Source: Azotimanducus sp963663145
GTDB taxonomy: Bacteria; Pseudomonadota; Gammaproteobacteria; Pseudomonadales; Azotimanducaceae
Length of the DNA stretch: 64,000 nt
Assembly: GCA_963663145.1 (NCBI GenBank)
Contig: OY760134.1
Span: 2,170,001-2,234,000 of the forward strand
Direction: 5' to 3'
Part shown: piece after piece, positions 37,401 through 45,061 of the stretch
Position numbering within the stretch: position 1 is the first letter of the stretch
Layout: every line of letters begins with the position of its first letter
Notes under the pieces: generated by a model
What the model was told of the DNA's origin: nothing
The model's database searches: none
Seen by the model: the letters and a program-made list of their open reading frames with translations, nothing else
Translations under genes and position numbers: made by a program

Positions 37401-38978
37401 TGCGGCCTGACCGCGAATTCTGATCAGCTACAATCTACGCGAGGCAACTCAAGCACTTCCTTCTCGTTGCGGCCTGACCGCGAATTCTGATCAGCTACAA
37501 TCTAACCGGATTTCCAATCTCCGGGAATGTAGGTTGCGGCCTGACCGCGAATTCTGATCAGCTACAATCGTGGTTCGCGAACGAGGTGGAAGCCCGACTG
37601 TTGCGGCCTGACCGCGAATTCTGATCAGCTACAATCTGATGGCGATATTGGTGCGCGTGGTTTCATGTTGCGGCCTGACCGCGAATTCTGATCAGCTACA
37701 ATCCCGTCACGGACAACTTGGACATCAGCGGCTGTTGCGGCCTGACCGCGAATTCTGATCAGCTACAATCGCGCAAGATGGAGTCGCCACCACCTAACTA
37801 GTTGCGGCCTGACCGCGAATTCTGATCAGCTACAATCGCACAACGGACACGCTGGGCAGCATGATTGGTTGCGGCCTGACCGCGAATTCTGATCAGCTAC
37901 AATCGTGAGGTAATCCGATGAAACCATTGAATACGTTGCGGCCTGACCGCGAATTCTGATCAGCTACAATCCCAGCGTCTCCGGGCGGTCCACTAATTCC
38001 AGGTTGCGGCCTGACCGCGAATTCTGATCAGCTACAATCCCCGGCTCCAATACAATCGCCCGCGCGCGCGTTGCGGCCTGACCGCGAATTCTGATCAGCT
38101 ACAATCACACACCAACCGCACCAGCCCGCTTCAAACGTTGCGGCCTGACCGCGAATTCTGATCAGCTACAATCCCATCGTATCGGGTGACTGGCGCTCCA
38201 TAGGGTTGCGGCCTGACCGCGAATTCTGATCAGCTACAATCCGCATTCATCAATGATCGCAAGCAGCGTGTGTTGCGGCCTGACCGCGAATTCTGATCAG
38301 CTACAATCCGGCGCCAACTATGTGTGGGACCCGCGCAGGTTGCGGCCTGACCGCGAATTCTGATCAGCTACAATCCCCGGAAATGATGATCCATTTTCGG
38401 GATGGGTTGCGGCCTGACCGCGAATTCTGATCAGCTACAATCGATTGTTTCAGCGATAAAGAAACGCTGCCAGTTGCGGCCTGACCGCGAATTCTGATCA
38501 GCTACAATCTCAAGGACGCGAGCATTCGGGAATGGGAAAGTTGCGGCCTGACCGCGAATTCTGATCAGCTACAATCATTGAAGCGGGCAATAGCAGAGGC
38601 TATGTTGTTGCGGCCTGACCGCGAATTCTGATCAGCTACAATCGCAGCTGGTGACTGATCAACAAGTTAGGAAGTTGCGGCCTGACCGCGAATTCTGATC
38701 AGCTACAATCCGGCCTTGGCGACCACGAAGGCCTTCGCGTGTTGCGGCCTGACCGCGAATTCTGATCAGCTACAATCCGTTCAGCAACGCCTTGACCGGA
38801 AAGCCATGTTGCGGCCTGACCGCGAATTCTGATCAGCTACAATCCCAGCACCATGCGGATGTCGACCTCGGACAGTTGCGGCCTGACCGCGAATTCTGAT
38901 CAGCTACAATCTCGTGCGCCTCAGCCCGGAAGTGCTGCAACGTTGCGGCCTGACCGCGAATTCTGATCAGCTACAATC
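34451..38978 (+). CRISPR. Type II-C CRISPR array, 68 repeats and 67 spacers
   Basis: The repeat begins GTTGCGGCCTGACC and ends GATCAGCTACAAT, 36 bp, nearly always followed by C, so the true unit may be 37 bp. The period is 67 bp throughout except at four places: one unit of 66 (the repeat at 35054 lacks the final C) and three of 68 (units starting 36125, 37935, 38137). One internal repeat (36327) has GCTGCAAT in place of GCTACAAT. The GTTG...CTACAAT ends match Neisseria/Campylobacter-type II-C repeats. Orientation on the plus strand is set by that match and by the tracrRNA anti-repeat, so crRNAs are transcribed toward cas2. Each repeat carries CTGACC (positions 9-14) and TACAAT (31-36) 16 bp apart, a promoter-like pair. 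Spacers at 35023 and 35223 are identical. Confidence 0.98.
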
Positions 38979-38984
38979 AGTAGC

Positions 38985-39020
38985 AAGGGCAAATACCTGT
39001 TTTTTCAGGTGTTTGCCCTT
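38985..39020 (+). terminator. Stem-loop ending the CRISPR array
   Basis: Arms at 38985-38999 and 39006-39020 pair over 15 bp with one G-T pair, around a six-T loop, and T-rich CTTTC follows on the plus strand. It starts 7 bp after the last repeat unit and 30 bp before the cas2 stop. It would stop transcripts leaving the array and may also act on the converging cas operon. Confidence 0.65.
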
Positions 39021-39050
39021 CTTTCACAATAAGAAATCTGTGCATCCACA

Positions 39051-39395
39051 TTAGAACATCACGAGTTGTTCTGGATTTTCTCGCGGTTCGTTGCGAGATT
39101 TCCCGGTGAAATGCACCACGTCGCGGTACTGTCGATCAGTGAAATTCAGGATTTGCACATCCCCGTCGCTTGGAAGAGAACGCTCAATTCGACGAACGCG
39201 GGTGGCGAACGCCTCTTTTCCATTGACGAATCTCGCATAGACAGAGAATTGACTTCGTTCAAACCCCTCATCCAACAGAAAGTTCCGAAATTTGCCCGCA
39301 GCTTTGCGCTGAGCTTTGGTATCCGTGGGAAGATCGAACATCACCATCATCCACATGAGGCGGTATCCAGACAAGAGAAACTGTTGGGAAGTCAT
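39051..39395 (-). CDS. cas2: CRISPR-associated protein Cas2
   Basis: 114 residues of the type II Cas2 form. The first strand holds the conserved Asp in MMVMFDLPTDTKAQRK. FLLDEGFERSQFSVYARF follows, with the basic/aromatic dimer features, and DVQILNFTDRQY is the last core strand. Cas2 dimers bridge two Cas1 dimers in the spacer-integration complex. The ATG overlaps the cas1 stop by four bases (39392-39395). It is the last gene of cas9-cas1-cas2; the gene ends 72 bp from the last repeat unit. Confidence 0.95.
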   Translation of the reverse strand: MTSQQFLLSGYRLMWMMVMFDLPTDTKAQRKAAGKFRNFLLDEGFERSQFSVYARFVNGKEAFATRVRRIERSLPSDGDVQILNFTDRQYRDVVHFTGKSRNEPRENPEQLVMF

Positions 39396-40303
39396 CGGCC
39401 TAAACTGGATAGAAAGATCGGGCCCGGTGCTGCTGGAAGAGTTAGCTGTAGTTCTTGAGTTTCGAAACTGCGCGCCAGAGATGCAGCTAACCTAACCAGA
39501 GCTAAAGCAAGCGGCGTACTTGAATCTCCTAAAGGAAGGTCGAGAGCAATGAGTTTTGCCAGTGCCTTCTTCGCAACAGAGTCAACCTCAGTACCTCGAT
39601 CATGGACGACATTGCGCACACAGCAGTCAACGAGAGGGCGGAACGGCTCCATGATGTCGTCTGAAAGGGCAAACGCGTTACCGCGGTTGGAATGGTGTAT
39701 CCCGATTGTTGGATGCAGCCCTGCGGCAACAATCGCTCGAGACGCAGCTGAACGCAATATCGTGTAACCATAGTTCAGAAGACTATTGCCTCCCCCTCCT
39801 TGTAACTCCCTCTTGAAGTCCATACCCATGAGAAGAGGCCAGTAGTAGCGCGCAGCTTGCGCTTCAACATTTTTCGTGTCGCCAGATGTGACCTTGCCCG
39901 ATAGCTGCTTAAGCCTCGCGGAGGGCTGCCCCACGTATTCAAGCACTTGTTCTTGCATACGAATCTTTGAAACAACTATTTGTTTCCAAGCTTGCTTCAT
40001 GAAGGGGCGACTGGCTTCCCATTGCGCTCTCATGCGGGCCCCTTGCGAATGGTGGCCTTCAATTGGCATCAAGACTCCTCGCGGAGCGTGCCTCTGATCG
40101 CAAAGCACGACGGCAACTCCTCGATTGGCGAGTTCCACGAGCAAGGATGCTGAACATGTTGTGCCGTGGCCATGGACAATTACCGCTGCGATTTGGTCTA
40201 GGGGGGCCCGACCTACTTCATCCCCATCCACGGAGACTTTGAGAAACCCTTTGAAGCGCGCTAAATGGCGGCCATCCCCTGCGATGTCGATGATTTGATC
40301 CAT
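39392..40303 (-). CDS. cas1: CRISPR-associated endonuclease Cas1, type II
   Basis: 303 residues. The N-terminal beta domain includes APLDQIAAVIVHGHG, and the helical catalytic domain carries the metal ligands: Glu in KNVEAQAARYYWPLL, His in PTIGIHHSNRGNAFALSDD and Glu in DIMEPFRP. NSLLNYGYTILRS is the conserved helix of the family. Cas1 inserts new spacers at the leader end of the array. It begins 25 bp after cas9 and overlaps cas2. No cas4 or csn2 is present, consistent with subtype II-C. Confidence 0.96.
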   Translation of the reverse strand: MDQIIDIAGDGRHLARFKGFLKVSVDGDEVGRAPLDQIAAVIVHGHGTTCSASLLVELANRGVAVVLCDQRHAPRGVLMPIEGHHSQGARMRAQWEASRPFMKQAWKQIVVSKIRMQEQVLEYVGQPSARLKQLSGKVTSGDTKNVEAQAARYYWPLLMGMDFKRELQGGGGNSLLNYGYTILRSAASRAIVAAGLHPTIGIHHSNRGNAFALSDDIMEPFRPLVDCCVRNVVHDRGTEVDSVAKKALAKLIALDLPLGDSSTPLALALVRLAASLARSFETQELQLTLPAAPGPIFLSSLGR

Positions 40304-40328
40304 CTTCCAGTCGTCCTACGCTGCCAAG

Positions 40329-43300
40329 CTATGCATCCGAGCACCTCCCCATTTCGTCGACTCTTATTCTCTTGGCCTTCCATTGCTTCAATTTAGTTGG
40401 ACTGGCTGGCAGAAACCTGAACGGATCCTCCTTGTTCCTGTGCCGAGCATCCGCGTTGGCTTCGTTGTGCGGTACGAGTGTCAGCCGGCCATCGCGAACA
40501 AACTTAACCACGGAAACTATGATCGCTCCTTGCTCAGGGTGAGAGAGCCTCAGCATATCTTTCGCGTACAAGCGCATCATTCTTTTCGCTGCAGGGTGCG
40601 GTCTTTCTGCCTCGCGACCTTGATGCGCGTCAAAGGTCGTAAGTACTTGGGCTTTCCACTTTCCATCTGGCAGTTCCCAAATCTCGTAGCAATGATTGCT
40701 ATCAGGCTTGTAACCTTTGTACGCCATTCCACTGCGGTCGTGAATTCGGACTGTCTCCAGCGGCTCGATTAGCCGAACACGCCTGATTCCTCGATAAGTC
40801 GCACTAACCCGCGCATAGTCTGCGAGCGCGTTCGCCGCTTCCTTCTTGTCAGTGCGTCCTTCGAGAACTTGGGTCAGCTCCCGCCGCAAGCGTACATCTC
40901 GTATGTTCTCAATTCGATTGAGTTTCTCAGCCAATTGCTCAAGCGGAACCCTGAACGTCACCAATGGCACCCCTTTTCCTTCTAGCTCTGTGAGTCCATA
41001 TGCAGTTTCGTTGTGCAGTTGTCCCGAAGTGCGGTCTTCTCCTTGAAGACGAGCACCAGCTCCAATTTTGCCGTGGTCCGTCCTGTGGCTGACGACAATT
41101 TCATTCACCCGTTGTTCGACATCAGACCTGAAGCCATCCCAAGGCGGAGGAGTGGATCTTGCAATGCCCTCGGCACCGACTTCCTCAAGTTCTCGAGCCG
41201 CATCGCTGATACGTTTGACGAGTGCTTGATCTGTGGCGGCTATGACTGCCGCGTCGACAGCGTGATGCCGGTGGTCCGTACGATTTTTGTGGAGGGCACC
41301 TCTAATATCACCGGCGGAAAAAACATTGTTCAAGCCCCAATGTCTCCGCAACATCGCAGTGAGCCTCCCCGGTACGACCCAAACGTGACGCAGTCCATCC
41401 GAACTATCATAGAGTGAGGTCAAGTATTCATTGGCTATGCGACTCAGATACTGAGTATCGACAAGCGCGCGGTCCATGAAACTCTCCTCGTCCTTCCACA
41501 TTTCCATCGCTCCATCAAGAAACCTCCATCGTTTGCCCTTTGGCAGATTCTTCAAATTTGATTGGATTACTTCCCATTGCGGTGTGTCCCCCCAAGTTTC
41601 CCATGGTGTTTTGTCGCCTTTGATGCGGTTGTACTCTTTGATACATACGGTCTTGTTCGCAGGGCTGTCATCAAGCGTCCTCGAGTAAGGCAAGATGTGG
41701 TCAACGTCACAACTACCATCAAAGAGCATCATCACCGAGATCTTCTCGCCGGAATAAGGACACTTCCGGGCAATGCAGTCTTCCGCAAGTTCCTCCCAGG
41801 TTCTCAGCAGCGCACGGTTGGCACCCGAGTTGGGTTGGCACAACTCTTCAAGCTTCTTTCCACGCCTTTCGGCAGCTTGACGACCTTCTTGGTTCATTTT
41901 CTGAATTTTTTTCTTCTGCTCTGCAGACTGCTTTAGTTCACGCGCGAGCTCCACCACAATCTCATCTGGCTTCCCGTACGCTTTGATGATCTGATTGACT
42001 AGTCGACGGAGCTGATTCAGGCCAATGTGGACCGTCGGATTCGTAACGCGTCCGAAGCGTCTTATGTCGTCGTCACCGCGCTCTTGTGTTCCAGGAATGA
42101 CGTGCCTATCCAGAATCTCGCCATAGTAGGGGAGCAGGTCCCGTGCCCCCTCGCCCCTAAGGTCGGAGTGATGCCAACCACACTTTTCGACCGCTTGGCT
42201 ATACACAATTACGTCCTCCTCAAGTGTGCTGAGAATTCTCCGCGTCGCTGTGAGCCCGATGCGCGTGTAGCCCTCTGGCAGTGGCGCATTGGCGACATTC
42301 CGAGCACACCCTTCACTTAGTCCCCATTCATCAATCAGCTTTCCTTCAACCTCGTCTTCATCTTCTTGATTCACAAGAAGATTCACAACGCTCCACTGGT
42401 CCTCCCAAGTCATATCTCTCCATCTAGTGCCGAACCTATCGGGGTGCGACAGGCTCGCCAATACCTGATCACAGGCTATGGAGTCGCGAGTCGATTCCAA
42501 GTTGAAAGATTGCGACTTCCGCAAACTGAGCGTCGACCGCAGCGTTTTGAACGACACCTTCATATTAGACATTGATTTAGTGTGTTTCTTGAAGTCAAGG
42601 GCATTCAGTACTTGGGTTCTTTGAGACCAAGAAAGGGCCGTGTCAGGCTCGCCTAGGGTGACTATTCGCAGGTGATTGACGGTTTCCATGAGAATCCGTC
42701 GTGAAGCCAGCGGATGCGCTTTGGGCAGCCTATCTTCATCTAAGAACAGGCAACGACCAACTTTCGGAGGTTTGAGGGGCCGTTGATGAAAGATAATGCG
42801 CCGCAGTGATTTTCTTAGGTCGTCAGTGAGTACCTCAGGGAAATAACCCAGTTGAGCTTCCCAAATCTTGTCGAATTCTCCCTCCAAGTGACTGCGGTCT
42901 GGATAGAATTCGTAGCCGTGTTGGTCTGGCTCGTTCAATCCGCGCAACAGCCCCATTCGGGTACGTACGGGTGGGGTTTGGTGCTCAACTATAGCTGAGC
43001 GGCGGCGAATATGGAGAAACTCGCCGTAAGTTCTTGCGCCAAGCCGCTTCATTTCGTCTTCGAGTCGCTTCGTCCCTTGCTTGATTTTTCCGGCCTCATT
43101 GTCCTTCCTATCAGTCTTGCGGTTTGACTTGAATCCTCTCCGTTGGTTGATGTGGAAAAGAGCCCTGCCAAATTCGTGAAGTTCCAACTTTTCGTCAAGG
43201 GCTTTAGCGCGAAGCATGTATGGATCAAGTCCGAAAACACCTGTCCTCTCCTTCTTGTCTGAAGGCATGAGGCCGGCTATGACCATTTCCCTCAACAGCG

Positions 43301-43547
43301 CGGCACGACGACGAAGGTATCTGTCTCTCCTTCTGCGCATAGCGCGTTTCTGTCGTCTCTCGACAGCTAGCGAAGCGCCCTGCGGAGCACCGGATTTTGT
43401 TGGAACCCTTCCATCGGAAAATATGCGCACTCCACCGTCCACGACACGCTTGATTTCACGCGATTCGGTTTCGTACAGCCACCAGCCAATTGAGTTTGTG
43501 CCAATATCTAAGCCCAATCTGAATGTAAGTACTTCTTCGCCAGTCAT
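40329..43547 (-). CDS. cas9: Cas9 nuclease, compact type II-C
   Basis: 1072 residues from ATG 43547 (GGGAG upstream; a TTG at 43571 is an alternative adding 8 residues). RuvC-I has catalytic Asp14 in LGLDIGTNSIGW. The arginine-rich bridge helix spans about 63-88. RuvC-II has Glu533 in EIVVELARELKQS. The HNH core is CDVDHILPYSR, with Asp616/His617 and Asn640. RuvC-III is HHAVDAAVIAA, with His762 and Asp765. All catalytic residues are present, so both strand-cutting activities should be intact. The size is typical of II-C enzymes. The C-terminal ~150 residues should contact the PAM, which cannot be predicted here. It is divergent from the tracrRNA gene and first in cas9-cas1-cas2. Confidence 0.97.
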   Translation of the reverse strand: MTGEEVLTFRLGLDIGTNSIGWWLYETESREIKRVVDGGVRIFSDGRVPTKSGAPQGASLAVERRQKRAMRRRRDRYLRRRAALLREMVIAGLMPSDKKERTGVFGLDPYMLRAKALDEKLELHEFGRALFHINQRRGFKSNRKTDRKDNEAGKIKQGTKRLEDEMKRLGARTYGEFLHIRRRSAIVEHQTPPVRTRMGLLRGLNEPDQHGYEFYPDRSHLEGEFDKIWEAQLGYFPEVLTDDLRKSLRRIIFHQRPLKPPKVGRCLFLDEDRLPKAHPLASRRILMETVNHLRIVTLGEPDTALSWSQRTQVLNALDFKKHTKSMSNMKVSFKTLRSTLSLRKSQSFNLESTRDSIACDQVLASLSHPDRFGTRWRDMTWEDQWSVVNLLVNQEDEDEVEGKLIDEWGLSEGCARNVANAPLPEGYTRIGLTATRRILSTLEEDVIVYSQAVEKCGWHHSDLRGEGARDLLPYYGEILDRHVIPGTQERGDDDIRRFGRVTNPTVHIGLNQLRRLVNQIIKAYGKPDEIVVELARELKQSAEQKKKIQKMNQEGRQAAERRGKKLEELCQPNSGANRALLRTWEELAEDCIARKCPYSGEKISVMMLFDGSCDVDHILPYSRTLDDSPANKTVCIKEYNRIKGDKTPWETWGDTPQWEVIQSNLKNLPKGKRWRFLDGAMEMWKDEESFMDRALVDTQYLSRIANEYLTSLYDSSDGLRHVWVVPGRLTAMLRRHWGLNNVFSAGDIRGALHKNRTDHRHHAVDAAVIAATDQALVKRISDAARELEEVGAEGIARSTPPPWDGFRSDVEQRVNEIVVSHRTDHGKIGAGARLQGEDRTSGQLHNETAYGLTELEGKGVPLVTFRVPLEQLAEKLNRIENIRDVRLRRELTQVLEGRTDKKEAANALADYARVSATYRGIRRVRLIEPLETVRIHDRSGMAYKGYKPDSNHCYEIWELPDGKWKAQVLTTFDAHQGREAERPHPAAKRMMRLYAKDMLRLSHPEQGAIIVSVVKFVRDGRLTLVPHNEANADARHRNKEDPFRFLPASPTKLKQWKAKRIRVDEMGRCSDA

Positions 43548-43572
43548 ATCTGTTCCAGACTCCCTGCTCAAG

Positions 43573-43587
43573 AATATAGGTTATACT
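43573..43587. promoter_or_regulatory. Overlapping divergent -10 elements of cas9 and tracrRNA
   Basis: On the plus strand TATACT (43582-43587) precedes the anti-repeat by about 7 bp and would start the tracrRNA near 43593. On the minus strand TATATT (43578-43573) would start the cas9 message near 43566, with GGGAG (43564-43560) in the short leader. Good -35 boxes are not evident on either side. The two polymerase sites would collide, so expression of cas9 and tracrRNA is probably mutually limiting. Confidence 0.5.
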
Positions 43588-43592
43588 ATTCG

Positions 43593-43677
43593 CGATCAGA
43601 ATTCGCGGTCGGGTGGTTAACAAGCCTAGACCAGCACCACATAGAAACGCGGGCTGCGGCCCGCGTTTCGCTATTTT
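43593..43677 (+). ncRNA. tracrRNA
   Basis: The sequence from 43594 contains a perfect 17-base complement to repeat positions 11-27 (GATCAGAATTCGCGGTC at 43594-43610). It continues as GGGTGGTTAAC, which pairs with repeat positions 1-10 using wobble pairs, one G-G mismatch and a one-base bulge. A linker (AAGCCTAGACCAGCACC) leads to an 11-bp hairpin and TATTTT. Predicted length is about 85 nt. The order anti-repeat, linker, terminal hairpin is that of known II-C tracrRNAs, though only one strong tail hairpin is obvious. It is required for crRNA maturation by RNase III and for Cas9 activity. Confidence 0.88.
43644..43677 (+). terminator. tracrRNA terminal hairpin
   Basis: GAAACGCGGGC (43644-43654), loop TGCG and GCCCGCGTTTC (43659-43669) give an 11-bp perfect stem, followed by GCTATTTT. 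This is a good intrinsic terminator and probably also the 3' structural hairpin of the tracrRNA bound by Cas9. Confidence 0.8.
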
Positions 43678-43810
43678 GGGCGCAAGGGCTGCAGGCAGTC
43701 TGAAGATTCAAGCCTCTGACGTTGCAAGATCAACCAAAGAGCAACCTGTGCACCCCGCGACTTTCATTACCCCAATGCACTCCCCGTCCGCTTTGCTAAG
43801 CTAAAGAGTT

Positions 43811-45061
43811 ATGCATGGCTCCCTTATCAACCAAAATGCGACAACAGCGAAGCCACTCCGCGTCCAAGTGGTGCAAAGTCTCGCCGAGATTTCGCGAGAG
43901 GCTTGGGATGCTTGTGCGATTGGCACGCAAGAGGACGCGCACGAAGGAACCCCCGACCGTACAAACCCCTTCCTGCGCTGGGACTTCTTGGAGGCGCTCG
44001 AGTCGAGTGGCAGTGTTCGGGCCAGCACCGGCTGGCAGCCACTGCACTTGGTGGCATTCTCAAATGACGACAACATCTGTGGCGTCATGCCGCTGTACCT
44101 CAAGAATCACTCTCAGGGCGAGTATGTCTTCGACCACGCTTGGGCGGACGCCCTGCATAGGGCGGGCGGTCGTTATTATCCGAAGCTGCAATGCAGTATT
44201 CCGTTCACGCCCGTGACTTGCCCTCGTTTGCTGACGCGTCGCGGGACAAACACGGCTTCGGTGCGCGCCCTGCTGCTGCGCTCCGCGACGGAACTTGCCG
44301 AGCAAGTCAAGGCCTCAAGCCTGCACATCACCTTCCCCACCGAGCAGCAATGGCATGAATTCGGTGAGCTTGGCCTCTTGCAGCGCGTCGATCAGCAGTT
44401 TCATTGGCGTAACCGAGGCTACGGCAGTTTTGACGACTTCCTTTCAGAGCTTTCGTCGAAAAAGCGCAAGAACATCCGCAGAGAGCGGCGCACGGTACAA
44501 GAATCCGGGCTATCCATCGAATGGGTGACAGGTAAGGACCTCACCGAGGCGCATTGGGATTTCTTCTTTCGCTGTTACCTGGATACAGGCTCACGGAAAT
44601 GGGGCACTCCCTATCTCACCAGAGAGTTCTTCAGCCTCGTGGGCGAGCGAATGGCTGAGAACATACTCCTCATCCTGTGCAAACGCGGCTCGCGCGAAAT
44701 CGCCGCCGCCATCAACTTCATTGGCGGCGATGCGCTCTACGGACGCAATTGGGGCTGCATTGAGGATCACGAATTCCTGCACTTCGAGGCCTGCTACTAC
44801 CAGGCCATAGATTTCGCCGTCGCCAAGGGACTGGGGCGCGTGGAAGCCGGCGCCCAGGGAGCGCACAAGATTGCCCGAGGCTACGTGCCCAGCCTCACCT
44901 ACAGCGCCCACTGGATTGCGCATGAAGGATTGCGGCTCGCCTTGGAAGATTACTTGAAGCACGAGCGTGCCCATGTAAGCGCGCATTTGCATGAACTCTT
45001 GGAGCACGTGCCTTTTCGCAAGAACCTGGAAGTCCCCAAGTCCGGAGACATCTCGTGCTGA
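43811..45061 (+). CDS. COG3146/FemAB-like GNAT-fold protein
   Basis: 416 residues of the proteobacterial family that has an atypical GNAT fold like peptidoglycan aminoacyltransferases FemAB. Markers are NPFLRWDFLEALESSGSV and GWQPLHLVAF in the N-terminal domain, LSSKKRKNIRRERR near residue 215, and LHFEACYYQAIDFAVAKGLG with EAGAQGAHKIARGYVP in the C-terminal domain. The acyl donor and target are unknown. Its 3' end overlaps the first ABC half-transporter by 7 bp, so it forms a unit with the exporter pair. I see no evidence that it belongs to the adjacent CRISPR system. Confidence 0.85.
   Translation: MHGSLINQNATTAKPLRVQVVQSLAEISREAWDACAIGTQEDAHEGTPDRTNPFLRWDFLEALESSGSVRASTGWQPLHLVAFSNDDNICGVMPLYLKNHSQGEYVFDHAWADALHRAGGRYYPKLQCSIPFTPVTCPRLLTRRGTNTASVRALLLRSATELAEQVKASSLHITFPTEQQWHEFGELGLLQRVDQQFHWRNRGYGSFDDFLSELSSKKRKNIRRERRTVQESGLSIEWVTGKDLTEAHWDFFFRCYLDTGSRKWGTPYLTREFFSLVGERMAENILLILCKRGSREIAAAINFIGGDALYGRNWGCIEDHEFLHFEACYYQAIDFAVAKGLGRVEAGAQGAHKIARGYVPSLTYSAHWIAHEGLRLALEDYLKHERAHVSAHLHELLEHVPFRKNLEVPKSGDISC

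Noticed and set aside
38985..39020. Stem-loop after the array as the tracrRNA tail
   Set aside because: No anti-repeat lies next to it; the anti-repeat and a separate terminator are at 43594-43677.
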